NCBI GenBank assembly: GCA_001570385.1 | Contig: BBYL01000006.1 | Span: 310,001-374,000 of the forward strand | Direction of reading: 5' to 3' | Source of the DNA: Microtetraspora glauca | GTDB taxonomy: Bacteria; Actinomycetota; Actinomycetes; Streptosporangiales; Streptosporangiaceae | DNA: 64,000 nt | Part shown: positions 9,337-17,780 of the stretch, one piece after another | Position numbering within the stretch: position 1 is the stretch's first letter | How the letters are laid out: every line of letters begins with the position of its first letter | Position numbers and translations under genes: made by a program | The notes under the pieces: generated by a model | What the model saw: only the letters and a program-made list of their open reading frames with translations | What the model was told of the DNA's origin: nothing | Databases searched by the model: none

Positions 9337-9356
9337 GTCCTCAGACGTCTGAGGAC
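9337..9356. promoter_or_regulatory. Perfect 20-bp palindrome, likely FCD regulator operator
   Basis: GTCCTCAGACGTCTGAGGAC reads the same on both strands. It lies 28 bases upstream of the FCD regulator start and about 180 bases upstream of the divergent histidine kinase. Operators of GntR/FCD proteins are short palindromes of this kind with GTC/GAC-type half-sites. Confidence 0.6.
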
Positions 9357-9535
9357 TTGTCTTCGGGGTGCCGGTGGCGCGGTCGCGCTCCCGGGGAAAG
9401 GCGGCGACCTCGTCCCGGGCCCCACAGAAGCCCTTCTCGCCCCTTCGCCATGGCATGGGCATTCCATGCGCTCCCGCTGACGTTTGCCCACCTTTGGCGG
9501 TGAGTCTCCGCCTGACCGGTAAGGAGTCTCCTCAG

Positions 9536-10957
9536 GTGCGGTGCATCCGGTCCCGGGGGGTGAGCAGGGTGAACGCGTGGCACAACTGCTCGATCAGGAC
9601 CCGCCTGACCGTGGTGGCCGGCACCGTCATGGCGCTGATCTGCACCGCCGTCGCGGCGTTGGTCCTGGTGGCGGTGCGGGAGGCCGCCATCGAGTACCGG
9701 ACGAAGCAGCTCGTCGCCCACGCGGTGAACGTGGCCAAGCAGGTACGCGGCGGGGTATCCCCCCACCTGGCGGCGGGCCGGTCAGGCACGGCGGTTCAGC
9801 TGTTCGATCAGGTCGGGACGATTGTCGCCGCCACCCCGGATATGGCGGGCAAGCCGCCGATGACGAACCTGCAGCCCGACGTCGACGCCTTCGCGACCGA
9901 GAGGCGGTGCGGCGGCCCGGTGTTCCCCGGGCGGTGCAAGATCATTATCGAGTATCCCTTCCATCGGGACAACGGCGTCTGGCGGCTCGACATGGCCGTC
10001 GCCGACGTCCCCTGGTATGTGGGCCCTCGGCTGCTGATCCCGCTCGCCGTCGGCTGGCTCCTGCTCGTCGGGGTCGTCGCAGTGGGCACCTACCGGACCG
10101 TCGGCAAGACCCTGGAGCCGGTGCGTGCCATCAGCGGCAAGCTCGCCCAGATCACCGCGAGCGACCTCGGCCACAGGGTGCCGGTACCGAAGTACCGAGA
10201 CGAGCTCCGAGACCTCGCCGAGATCGCGAACCGGACCCTGGACCGGGCCCAGTCGGCGGTCGAACAGCAACTCCGATTCGCCTCCGACGCCTCCCACGAC
10301 CTGCGTAGCCCGCTGACCGCCATACGCGCGCAGATCGAGGAAGCGCTCATGTACCCGGATGAGACCGACTGGCCGCGAATGGCGAACACGCTGCTGGACA
10401 GCGTGGAGCGCCTGCAGGACCTGATCACCGACCTGCTGCAGATCGCGCGGCTGGACGCGGGCGTCAGCGGCCGGCACGAAGTGATCAGCCTGACCGGCCT
10501 GGTGGTGTGCGAGCTGGACCGGCGGCCGCGCAGGGTCGCGGTGCTCCGCCACCTCACCCCCGGCGTGATGGTCGACGGGGAGCGGATCGGATTGGCCCGG
10601 CTGCTGAACAACCTGCTCGACAACGCCGAACGGCACGCCGACTCCGCCATCACCGTCACGCTCACCCTGGAGGCGGGCGTGGCGGTGCTGGAGGTCTGTG
10701 ACGACGGCGAGGGCGTCGCCCCCGACCAGCGCGAGGTCGTCTTCCAGCGGTTCGCCCGTCTGGAGGCATCCCGCCGACGAGACGCCGGCGGCACCGGGCT
10801 CGGCCTGCCGATCGCCCGGCAGATCGCCGAAGCCCACGGTGGCACCCTCACCATCGAAGACAGCCCCCGCGGCGCACGGTTCGTGCTGCGCGTACCCGGC
10901 CGGGCGGGGCCTCCCGCAGACGACGCGCCCGCCGCGTCATCTCCTTCGGGATCGTAA
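9536..10957 (+). CDS. Sensor histidine kinase (orphan)
   Basis: A membrane-bound sensor kinase of 473 residues. Order: N-terminal transmembrane helix (about 20-45), extracytoplasmic sensor region of about 110 residues containing two cysteines (RRCGGPVFPGRCK), second transmembrane helix, HAMP linker, H-box (ASDASHDLRSPLTAI), N-box (LLNNLLDNAERHA), and the D/G boxes (DDGEGV, GGTGLGLPIARQI). The GTG at 9536 follows AAGGAG by 9 bases. No response regulator gene lies on either side, which is unusual for this class. Confidence 0.85.
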   Translation: MRCIRSRGVSRVNAWHNCSIRTRLTVVAGTVMALICTAVAALVLVAVREAAIEYRTKQLVAHAVNVAKQVRGGVSPHLAAGRSGTAVQLFDQVGTIVAATPDMAGKPPMTNLQPDVDAFATERRCGGPVFPGRCKIIIEYPFHRDNGVWRLDMAVADVPWYVGPRLLIPLAVGWLLLVGVVAVGTYRTVGKTLEPVRAISGKLAQITASDLGHRVPVPKYRDELRDLAEIANRTLDRAQSAVEQQLRFASDASHDLRSPLTAIRAQIEEALMYPDETDWPRMANTLLDSVERLQDLITDLLQIARLDAGVSGRHEVISLTGLVVCELDRRPRRVAVLRHLTPGVMVDGERIGLARLLNNLLDNAERHADSAITVTLTLEAGVAVLEVCDDGEGVAPDQREVVFQRFARLEASRRRDAGGTGLGLPIARQIAEAHGGTLTIEDSPRGARFVLRVPGRAGPPADDAPAASSPSGS

Positions 10958-11137
10958 GACGGCGATCACGAGAAGGATGACGACGGCCAGGAATACCAGC
11001 AGCCCGATCAGCACCGCGGCATGGCCGTAGCGCGGCAGGTGCGCCTGCGTGGTGACGAGGTGGGTCGCGGGGGCTACGCCGACGACGGACGCGAGCAGAG
11101 CCGGACGGAATCGGTACCACGAGATGGTCGTCATCAC
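10937..11137 (-). CDS. Small single-pass membrane protein
   Basis: 66 residues with one clear hydrophobic helix (HAAVLIGLLVFLAVVILLVIAV) ending in basic residues (LRSRRR). It starts 6 bases after the MgtC-like gene in the same direction, so it is probably the last gene of the magnesium operon. Its end overlaps the convergent kinase gene by 21 bases. Small membrane proteins accompany MgtC in several bacteria; that parallel is only suggestive here. Confidence 0.5.
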   Translation of the reverse strand: MMTTISWYRFRPALLASVVGVAPATHLVTTQAHLPRYGHAAVLIGLLVFLAVVILLVIAVLRSRRR

Positions 11138-11143
11138 CGCCCC

Positions 11144-11881
11144 CTAACTCGTCGTGGCGACGGGGCCGGGAGCGTTCGCGGCCTGATCGTCGGCGGTGTA
11201 CCAGTCGACAGCGTGAATGCCGGGCTCAAGGGACAGCCGGGCGATCAGGTGCTCCAGATGTGTGGCGGCATTCCCGTCGAGGAGCAGGTGAGCGGTCAAT
11301 CGGGTGTCGCCACCCGGATCGGCGCGGGTGGTGTTGATGCCGCACAAGATCACTTCACCGCCGGACGTGTACTGGACCAGCAGCGCGCGGACATGCTGTT
11401 CGTCCCGGGACCGGCAGATCAGACGCAGCAGGTAAGGGTGGAGATCCTCGTCCGTGCCCGGGGTCTCGTGGTCGATGAGCCGTCCCAGGGGGCGGCCCAG
11501 AAGGTGGACCGCCACGACGGCCACGGTGGCGATGGCGGTGAAGGCGAAGTAGCCGGAGGCGGCCAGGACGCCGACCGCGGCCGAGCACCACAGGGTGGCG
11601 GCGGTGTTGAGACCACGGATGTTGAACCCGTCCCGGAGGATCACCCCGGCGCCGAGGAAGCCGATGCCGGACACCACATAGGAGGCGACCCGGGTGGGGC
11701 CGGCCAGGTCGCCCACCGCGGTGGAGTAGAGGACGAACAGGGTCGCGCCGGTTGCGACCAGCGCGTTGGTGCGCAGGCCGGCCATCCGGGCCCGCCATTG
11801 CCGCTCGAGACCGATCAGCGCGCCGCAGCCCGTCCCGACGGCCAGGCGCAGTACGAACTCGGTTGTGGTCAGCGCGTGCAT
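11144..11881 (-). CDS. MgtC/SapB family membrane protein
   Basis: A 245-residue protein with an N-terminal hydrophobic MgtC domain (GALIGLERQWRARMAGLRTNALVATGA, written here across GALIGLERQ and RTNALVATGA; GIGFLGAGVILRDG; GLNTAATLWCSAAVG) and a C-terminal soluble ACT-like part. MgtC proteins are linked to growth at low magnesium and to acid or phosphate stress. The ATG at 11881 follows GAGAGGAG by about 9 bases; the longer upstream frame is not coding. It lies 113 bases downstream of the Nramp-related gene, under the same M-box. Confidence 0.85.
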   Translation of the reverse strand: MHALTTTEFVLRLAVGTGCGALIGLERQWRARMAGLRTNALVATGATLFVLYSTAVGDLAGPTRVASYVVSGIGFLGAGVILRDGFNIRGLNTAATLWCSAAVGVLAASGYFAFTAIATVAVVAVHLLGRPLGRLIDHETPGTDEDLHPYLLRLICRSRDEQHVRALLVQYTSGGEVILCGINTTRADPGGDTRLTAHLLLDGNAATHLEHLIARLSLEPGIHAVDWYTADDQAANAPGPVATTS

Positions 11882-11994
11882 GGTCTCGCGCTCCTCTCCG
11901 TCATGGGCGGCCGGGCCGCTCACGCCGTTCCGTGGGGCCGGCTCGTTCGTCGGATGTGGCGGACGTGCGCGAGCGTCTCGCAGCGGCGCGGAGG

Positions 11995-13644
11995 TCAGTG
12001 ACCGAGCGCCATCTGGACGATCTTGACGATGACGAGCACCGTGGCGACGGTCAGGTAGAGGCGCAGTACGGCCATGCCCAGCCGGCGTGTCGTGGACAGG
12101 ACGGGTCGGCCGAGCTCGGCCGTCGGCGGCGTCCGCCAGTCGTCCCTGCCGGTACGGTCGACAGGCTCGGCGGCGGATCGGCGTCGGCGCGCGAGGGCGT
12201 ACGCCGTCGCGGCCGCGCCGGTGGCGCCGCATCCGCCCATGATCATCAGGATCTGGGCCACGCCGATGCCCGGGAACAGGACGGCGGCGGTGAGGATCAC
12301 CGACAGGGTGACCAGGACGCCGACGACCAGCGAGGTGAACAGGTTGGTGGCCCGGCCGTTCACCCATGGCCCGAGGATCTGCCGGTCGTTGCACAGCAGC
12401 AGCAGGAACACCGACGCGCTCGGGAGGAGTACTCCCGCCAGCGCCTGCACGCCCTCGGTGAGCAGGCCGAGAGGTGAGCCGGGGATCAGCACGACGGTGG
12501 CCGCGGCCGAGATCAGGCCGGCGTACACGGCGTAGAAGCCCTTGGCCTGCCTGAGCCCGCGGTGCAGCGAGTGGTTGAGGCTGAGGACGTCCCCGATGGC
12601 GTAGGCGGTGGACAGGGAGACCGCGAAGGCGCCGATGACGCAGGCGTCCAGCAGCGCGACGGCGAACAGCGCGCCGGCGGCCCGGCCCGCGTACGCCTCA
12701 AGGCCGTGGGCGATGCCGGCGGAGTCGGTGAAGTTCCCGGCGGCGCCCGTACCGGCGAAAGCGGCGGCGGTGAAGCCCATCATGGCGGCCGCGCCGATGA
12801 TCACTACGAGGATGCCGATCCACAGGTCGGCCTTCTCGTACGCGATGAAGCGTGGGGTGATGCGCTTGTCGATGACGTAGGACTGCTGGAAGAACAGCTG
12901 CCAGGGGGCGACGGTCGTGCCGACGACGCCGATGACGAGCAGCATCAGCGTGCCCATGCCTCCGGGGCCCTCGGGCAGCGAGGGGACCAGGAATCCGCGG
13001 GCCACCTCGGAGGCAGCCGGATGCGCCATGACGTACACGGGCACGAGGAGCAGGGACGCCCCGCACAACGCGACGGCGATCCGCTCGAAGCGGCGGAACG
13101 ACCCGGTGGAGGCGGCGGCCATGATGACCAGTCCCGCGAGGATGACCGAAGGGATCTTCGGCAGGCCCAGATAGCCGGCGGCCAGCGTGATGCCGATGAA
13201 CTCGGTGACCAGAGTGAGCGCGTTGAGGAGGAACAGGTCGATGACGCTGAACGCGCCCCAGAATCGGCCGAAGCGTTCCAGGATGAGGCGGGCGTGGCCG
13301 ACGCCGGTGACGGCGCCGAGGCGGAGCACCATCTCCTGGTTGACGTACAGCACCGGCACCAGCAGCAGCAGCGTCCACAGCAGGGCGGTGCCGTAGTTCT
13401 GGCCGGCCTGCCCGTACGTGGCGAACGCGCCGGCGTCGTTGTCGCCGACCATCACGATCAGGCCAGGACCGATGATCGCCAGCAGCGTCTTGAACTTGGC
13501 GGACAGGCCCAGGGGCGCGGTCGCGCCGTGCCTGATGGTGCCGAGGGCGCCGTGGATGTCGCCGGCGTGGGCGTTGTCCAGAGCCGTGCCGCGGCGGTCG
13601 GCGGTGATCCCCCCGCCGGTCGCGGTGAAGTCAGTGGAGGCCAT
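11995..13644 (-). CDS. Nramp-related divalent metal transporter, probable Mg2+ importer
   Basis: A 549-residue multi-pass membrane protein of the Nramp/SLC11 superfamily. The canonical DPGN motif of helix 1 is replaced by GDNDAG (residues 67-72), and the helix 6 motif with its metal-binding methionine reads GTTVAPW (243-248 region), lacking that methionine. Such changes are known in Nramp-related magnesium transporters, which prefer hydrated Mg2+ over Mn2+ or Fe2+. The M-box riboswitch upstream and the MgtC-like gene downstream independently point to magnesium. GAGAGGGG precedes the ATG. Confidence 0.85.
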   Translation of the reverse strand: MASTDFTATGGGITADRRGTALDNAHAGDIHGALGTIRHGATAPLGLSAKFKTLLAIIGPGLIVMVGDNDAGAFATYGQAGQNYGTALLWTLLLLVPVLYVNQEMVLRLGAVTGVGHARLILERFGRFWGAFSVIDLFLLNALTLVTEFIGITLAAGYLGLPKIPSVILAGLVIMAAASTGSFRRFERIAVALCGASLLLVPVYVMAHPAASEVARGFLVPSLPEGPGGMGTLMLLVIGVVGTTVAPWQLFFQQSYVIDKRITPRFIAYEKADLWIGILVVIIGAAAMMGFTAAAFAGTGAAGNFTDSAGIAHGLEAYAGRAAGALFAVALLDACVIGAFAVSLSTAYAIGDVLSLNHSLHRGLRQAKGFYAVYAGLISAAATVVLIPGSPLGLLTEGVQALAGVLLPSASVFLLLLCNDRQILGPWVNGRATNLFTSLVVGVLVTLSVILTAAVLFPGIGVAQILMIMGGCGATGAAATAYALARRRRSAAEPVDRTGRDDWRTPPTAELGRPVLSTTRRLGMAVLRLYLTVATVLVIVKIVQMALGH

Positions 13645-13657
13645 GGTGAACCCCTCT

Positions 13658-13674
13658 CAGCCCGGAGCGGGCTG
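13658..13674 (-). promoter_or_regulatory. Hairpin next to the Nramp ribosome binding site
   Basis: CAGCCCG and CGGGCTG with a 3-base loop form a 7-bp stem ending just before the GAGAGGGG ribosome site of the transporter. It could form part of the riboswitch expression platform by occluding translation initiation. Confidence 0.35.
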
Positions 13675-13754
13675 CCGGGGGCATGCGTTCAGCCGTCGTC
13701 CCCGCGCGTGCCGCCCGCCGTACGGGGCGGAACGGCGGGAACGGGCGAAGCCGG

Positions 13755-13826
13755 TTACCGCATGCCGGAGGCAGATGAGGACACGCGAGTCTTGGGCCGA
13801 CTTCGGCCCCGCCTACTTTCAGACAC
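13755..13826 (-). CDS. Candidate 23-residue leader peptide in the M-box leader
   Basis: A short open frame between the M-box and the transporter gene. It starts with GTG at 13826, preceded by GGAGG at 7 bases spacing, and ends at TAA (13755-13757). The peptide is rich in Ser and Arg (begins VSESRRGRSRPK). It spans a GGGCCGA/TCGGCCC hairpin at 13794-13809, so translating ribosomes would open that hairpin. Leader peptides control mgtA and mgtCBR in enterobacteria; a similar role here is inference. Confidence 0.35.
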   Translation of the reverse strand: MSESRRGRSRPKTRVSSSASGMR

Positions 13827-13917
13827 GTCCTCACCTCCGTCCGGCCAGGCACCGCGGATCCCCGCGGCGTCGCATCCAAGACGGGGCTCGCCTCGCGACA
13901 GGCGGCGCACCCCACAT

Positions 13918-14076
13918 CTCGTAAGAGCTTCGGCACTGCCCGGCGTATGCCCGCGGAACTCGCGGGAAGCCACCTGGCCTCACCCCTTAGGCCGGGGAGA
14001 GGTGTCCTGACCCTGGGCGTCTCTCGACGTCGTGGGGTCAGTGGCCTATATCCGGACAGACGCCTCACCTAACGAG
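13918..14076 (-). ncRNA. M-box (ykoK leader) magnesium riboswitch
   Basis: Read on the minus strand, the 5' part is CTCGTTAGGTGAGGCGTCTG and the 3' part is CAGTGCCGAAGCTCTTACGAG, both near-exact matches to the conserved ends of the M-box. Between them are the family's internal elements, AGGCCAC, GACGTCGAGAGACGCCCA and GGGTCA. The 5' CTCGT and 3' ACGAG pair to close P1. The length of 159 bases is typical. M-boxes bind Mg2+ and switch off magnesium transporter genes when magnesium is plentiful; the downstream gene is the Nramp-related transporter. Confidence 0.92.
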
Positions 14077-14172
14077 GTGCCTACCTGTCAGCGTAGGCCG
14101 CACTCGGCGGAGACGACAACCACAGAGACTGTCCTGACCTGCGATCACGGGGAGGAGAGGAGGTCTCCGCGA

Positions 14173-14407
14173 TCAGCCGGCCGCCCGCTGGAGCTGATGC
14201 GGCATCTCCCAGCCCTCGGCGAGCCTCGACGGATGCACGTTCTGCCCGCCTCCGAAGAACTCGCAGAACTTCATGATGAGCGGATCCCACTTCAGCGGGT
14301 CCACGTAGTGCGTCCCAGGGATGATCAACTCCTCGTCGACATGGGCGCGGACCACTCTGACCTGGAAGGCCGAAATACGGCACCTTCAGCTCGGAGATCT
14401 TGTGCAT
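14173..14407 (-). pseudogene. Flavin reductase family remnant, 5'-truncated and frameshifted
   Basis: Minus-strand translation gives HKISELKVPYFGL in one frame and then VRVVRAHVDEEL followed by IPGTHYVDPLKWDPLIMKF in the next. Together these are the C-terminal third of a RutF-like flavin reductase (DIM6/NTAB family). The frames change near base 14366, and nothing upstream supplies the N-terminal FMN-binding part. It has no start codon with a ribosome site, so it is a decayed fragment. Confidence 0.7.
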
Positions 14408-14717
14408 GCGCCCTTACCTTCGCTTCCGTGGTGGCGTCGAAACACGACGACTCTCACAGCTTCGCGACGGGAAATACTGGCGGAAATCGGACGGCGTTTC
14501 GCCGAGACAAAGGGGCACACTCCCGCGGCAAGAGATCGAAGCCGTGAACTGCCGCGAATCTCGGCCGCCCGGAGCGGACATCGCCCATGCCGGGCGGGAA
14601 GACACCGACGCGCGGTAAATCGCCGACGCCCCGAGGGGAAAACGGAAGCGTCGAGACGGGAATTCTTACGGGCCGTATTTCGATGAGGGAGTCGGTGTAC
14701 GGGCATTCACCCCTGCG
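14408..14717. other. Gene-free stretch
   Basis: No coding region recognised. The composition is less GC-rich than the flanks and open frames on both strands are short and without family resemblance. It separates the flavin reductase remnant from the terminator of the GNAT operon. Confidence 0.4.
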
Positions 14718-14748
14718 AGGTGGAGGCCCGCTGCCGGGGCCTCCACCT
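14718..14748 (-). terminator. Strong hairpin after the GNAT gene
   Basis: AGGTGGAGGCCC (14718-14729) and GGGCCTCCACCT (14737-14748) pair perfectly over 12 bases with a 7-base loop. It lies 44 bases past the GNAT stop at the end of the GPP34-APC-GNAT transcript. There is no T-run, which is common for actinobacterial terminators. Confidence 0.7.
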
Positions 14749-14791
14749 GCTTCTCCGGGCTGATCACCCGAGGGCGTCGGGACCGCTGTCT

Positions 14792-15406
14792 TCACCGTGG
14801 CCGGTCGGCCGGTCGGCCGTCCCGGATGGACGGCGCGCGCCACATCGGATACATGACCGGACCGCCGGGCAGCCGGAGCAGCTCCGGCATGTCCACGTAG
14901 CCGTGCCGGAGATAGAGCCGGCGGCTCGCCTCGCTGCTGGCCTCCAGGTAGGCCGGCATCCCTTGGGCGTCGAGCCGCCGGTGGTGCTCCTCCAGGAGCA
15001 GGCTGCCGAGGCCGCGGCCGGTTCGCCCTCGTACCAGGGCGATGAACGCCAGGTAGTGGTGCGGTTCGTGCGGGTGGAGCTTGTCCATCAGCTGGCCGAG
15101 GATGCCGTAGCGTTCGGCGTGTTCCCCGGCGAATGCGGCGATCGCCTCCTCCTGGCCGGGGATCTCGGGGAACGGCGCGGTGAACCAGACCGCGACCCCG
15201 GCGAGCTCGCCCGACTCGTGGACCCCGTAGATGTCGCCGTGGTCGAGCGCGTGCGCCGTCTGCATGGTGAAGAACCGCCGCTGGATCGGCAGCCGGTCCC
15301 GCACCGGCGGGATGAGCCACCTGGTGATCTCGTCGCGGCTGAAGATGTCGGCGATGATCTCGCCGGCCACGGTCGCGTCGGTCATCCGGGTGATCTCGGC
15401 CGTCAC
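14792..15406 (-). CDS. GNAT family N-acetyltransferase
   Basis: About 204 residues with the acetyl-CoA binding segment ALVRGRTGRGLGSLLLEEHHRRLD (seen as VRGRTGRGLGSLLLEE), the Q/RxxGxG/A signature of GNAT enzymes, and the typical C-terminal YLRHGYVDM strand. The GTG at 15406 overlaps the stop of the APC permease (GTGA). The acceptor substrate is unknown; the operon with an amino acid/amine permease suggests a small amine or amino acid, which is inference. Confidence 0.8.
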   Translation of the reverse strand: MTAEITRMTDATVAGEIIADIFSRDEITRWLIPPVRDRLPIQRRFFTMQTAHALDHGDIYGVHESGELAGVAVWFTAPFPEIPGQEEAIAAFAGEHAERYGILGQLMDKLHPHEPHHYLAFIALVRGRTGRGLGSLLLEEHHRRLDAQGMPAYLEASSEASRRLYLRHGYVDMPELLRLPGGPVMYPMWRAPSIRDGRPADRPR

Positions 15407-16875
15407 TTGGAGCCTCCGCTGACGGCCTGCGCGCCCAGGCCGATGTTGGCGTACACCTCCGGCCTGGTCGCCTTCAGCACACGAGCCCACGCGACGCCAA
15501 GGATGATCGCGACGACGTAGATGCCGGGCAGGATCCAGCGGATGGCCGCGTCGGGCGCGACGTCGAGGACCGTGTCGAAGTTGATCAGAGTCATCCCGAT
15601 GATCACGCAGAGCGCCAGGGCGGCCAGGGCCGGGGCGACGCGCGTCCGCCACACCGTCTCCTCCGACGGGTTCCGGGCGAAGAACACGATCACCGAGATC
15701 GAGGTGACGGTGAGCAGGGTCAGCAGCCCGAGGCCACCGAAGGCGCCGAACGTGAAGAACAGCTTCGTCACCGGATCGAGGCCGAAGACCGCGTAGACGG
15801 TGATCACGATCAGGCCGAGCACCGTCTGCAGCACCGATCCGGCCATCGGAGCGGCGGTGCGGGCCGAGGTGCGCCCGAAGACCGAGGGAAGCACGTTCTC
15901 GCGGCCCAGGGCGAAGATGTAGCGGGCCGTGGTGTTGTGGAAGGCGATCATGCACGCCATGCTGCTGGTCACGAACAGCACGGAGCCGATCGTCGATACG
16001 GCCGAGCCCAGGTGGGCGGCCGCCTGGTTGAAGATCAGCTCGGTCCCCTGCTCGGACGCCGCCTTGACGATCCCGTCCGGCCCGGTCGGCACCGTCTGCG
16101 CCCAGGCGGAGATCGCGTACAGAACCGCGATGATCGCGATGCCCAGATAGGTCGCGAGGGGCACGGTCCTGTTGCGATCCTTGGACTCCTCGGCGAAGAC
16201 GACCGACGACTCGATGCCGGCGAACCCCGCGACGACGGTGGCGAGTGCGGCACCCACGCCGGGCACGAACAGCGAACCGGGGGTGAAGCCCTCGAAGCTG
16301 ATGCCGCTCGGGGCGGCGTGGAGCAGGTCACCGATATCGAACACCAGGACGACGGCGATCTCGCTGACCAGCAGGACGGAGAGGATCTTGCCGTTGACGT
16401 CCACGCGCAGCAGGCCGAGCAGGCCGGTCAGCGCCCACGCCACCAGCGCGATCACCCACCACGCTGGCGAGCCGCCGAACCAGTCGAGCAGCAGCGGCTC
16501 GGCCGCCGACCCGATGATGCCGTAGAGGCCCAGTTGCAGCGCGTTGTAGGCCAGCAGGGCCACCCACGCGGTCGCCACCCCCTGCGTCCGGCCGAGCCCT
16601 TGGGCGGCATAGGCGTAGAACGCGCCCGCGTTCACGACGTGCCTGGCCATCGTCACGTACCCGACGGCGAAAAGCGTGAAGATCGCGCCCAGCATCAGGA
16701 ACGCGAACGGCACGCCGATGACGCCCGTCACCGCGTACGCCGTCGGGACCGAACCCGCGACGACCATCAGCGGCGCCGCCGCGGAGATGACGAAGAACAC
16801 GACCGATGGGACACCGAGCCGGTCCTTGGCCAGTGCGGCGGAGACGGCGCTGGGCCGCTGCTCTGTGAGGGACAT
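15403..16875 (-). CDS. APC family amino acid/polyamine permease
   Basis: A 490-residue inner-membrane transporter with about 12 hydrophobic helices. The helix 1 motif ISAAAPLMVVAG and the helix 6 region AGFAGIESSVVFAEESKD match the APC superfamily (amino acid, polyamine and organocation transporters). GGAG lies 6 bases before the ATG. It is second in a three-gene operon after GPP34 (36-base gap) and before the GNAT enzyme. Confidence 0.87.
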   Translation of the reverse strand: MSLTEQRPSAVSAALAKDRLGVPSVVFFVISAAAPLMVVAGSVPTAYAVTGVIGVPFAFLMLGAIFTLFAVGYVTMARHVVNAGAFYAYAAQGLGRTQGVATAWVALLAYNALQLGLYGIIGSAAEPLLLDWFGGSPAWWVIALVAWALTGLLGLLRVDVNGKILSVLLVSEIAVVLVFDIGDLLHAAPSGISFEGFTPGSLFVPGVGAALATVVAGFAGIESSVVFAEESKDRNRTVPLATYLGIAIIAVLYAISAWAQTVPTGPDGIVKAASEQGTELIFNQAAAHLGSAVSTIGSVLFVTSSMACMIAFHNTTARYIFALGRENVLPSVFGRTSARTAAPMAGSVLQTVLGLIVITVYAVFGLDPVTKLFFTFGAFGGLGLLTLLTVTSISVIVFFARNPSEETVWRTRVAPALAALALCVIIGMTLINFDTVLDVAPDAAIRWILPGIYVVAIILGVAWARVLKATRPEVYANIGLGAQAVSGGSK

Positions 16876-16911
16876 CCAGAACTCCGTGAGATAGGGGGTG
16901 GGGAAGAGGGG

Positions 16912-17553
16912 TCACCGACGGCTGATGACGGCTTCGCCGACGGCGACCTGGGTCTGAACGATGAGTTTTTGCAGCGGTGCGGAAAGCACGGCGATCGTGG
17001 CGGCCGCGAACGCGGGATCGTGCTCCCGGAGAGCCCGCTGGGCACCGCCGGTGGCGACGAAGAGCCCGAAGAGGACGCAGTCCCTGATCACGGGCGGCTT
17101 GCGCCGCTCGACGGAGAGGTTGAGGCGGGCGAGCGGCCACGCGGCCGTGTTCGTGTTCACAGGGGCCGCGGGCTGCTGTTTCAACAGGTGCCTTGCCGGT
17201 GGTTTGAGCAGCTTCGCGGCGATCATCCTGCCCGTGACGTCGGCGTAGATCGTGCGGGCGAAGAAGTGGAGCCAGGTGGCCACTGGATGTTGCGGCTCGG
17301 CGATGAGGTGGTCGAGCACGCTCTGCGTGAGCGGATCGCCGGTGGCGTCTCGGGAGGTCGCGTAGAGGCGGTCCTGGCCCGACGCGAGGTCGAGAGTGGC
17401 ACGCTCGGCGAGCATCAGTTCACTGATGACCGCGCCTGCCAGCCCGAGGCTCGCGAGGCGCGGATGGAGTCGCGTACGACCCGTCACGCTGTCGTGCATG
17501 ACAAAGAACAAATCGTCGGTCAGTGACGGGCTCGAATGATCACCTTCAGCCAC
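16912..17553 (-). CDS. GPP34 (GOLPH3/VPS74-like) family protein
   Basis: A 213-residue protein with the family's opening pattern LTDDLFFVMHDSVTGRTRLHP and later LASLGLAGAVISELMLAERA (each shown within its domain). The eukaryotic relatives bind phosphatidylinositol-4-phosphate at the Golgi; actinobacteria carry many copies whose role is unclear, possibly membrane binding in differentiation. It begins with GTG at 17553 with no ribosome site, and a TATTAT element ends 8 bases upstream, so the transcript may be leaderless. Confidence 0.85.
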   Translation of the reverse strand: MAEGDHSSPSLTDDLFFVMHDSVTGRTRLHPRLASLGLAGAVISELMLAERATLDLASGQDRLYATSRDATGDPLTQSVLDHLIAEPQHPVATWLHFFARTIYADVTGRMIAAKLLKPPARHLLKQQPAAPVNTNTAAWPLARLNLSVERRKPPVIRDCVLFGLFVATGGAQRALREHDPAFAAATIAVLSAPLQKLIVQTQVAVGEAVISRR

Positions 17554-17561
17554 GAACGGCG

Positions 17562-17567
17562 ATAATA
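17562..17567 (-). promoter_or_regulatory. Candidate -10 element for a leaderless GPP34 transcript
   Basis: On the minus strand TATTAT is followed after 8 bases by the GTG start at 17553, and ATGACA lies about 18 bases before it as a weak -35. The region is markedly AT-rich compared with the surroundings. Confidence 0.4.
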
Positions 17568-17780
17568 TAGGCGATTTGTCAAAACTGTCATCGATGATTG
17601 TTGGCCGGATCCGGCCAATAGGGGAACAGCCGCGCCCGGCACTCCTCTTGAGTGGATCTGTGCCGGGGAATTCGCTTCGGTTACTGCATTACATAACGTT
17701 TTGGGCAAAACGAGAGTGGCCGAGGTAGCCGAACTCGTGTACGGAATTGTGTGCTGTGTACGTTTTCGCGCGGCGAACGC

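Noticed and set aside
11995..13644. Annotation as a Mn2+/Fe2+ MntH
   Set aside because: DPGN and the helix 6 methionine are replaced, and an M-box precedes the gene.
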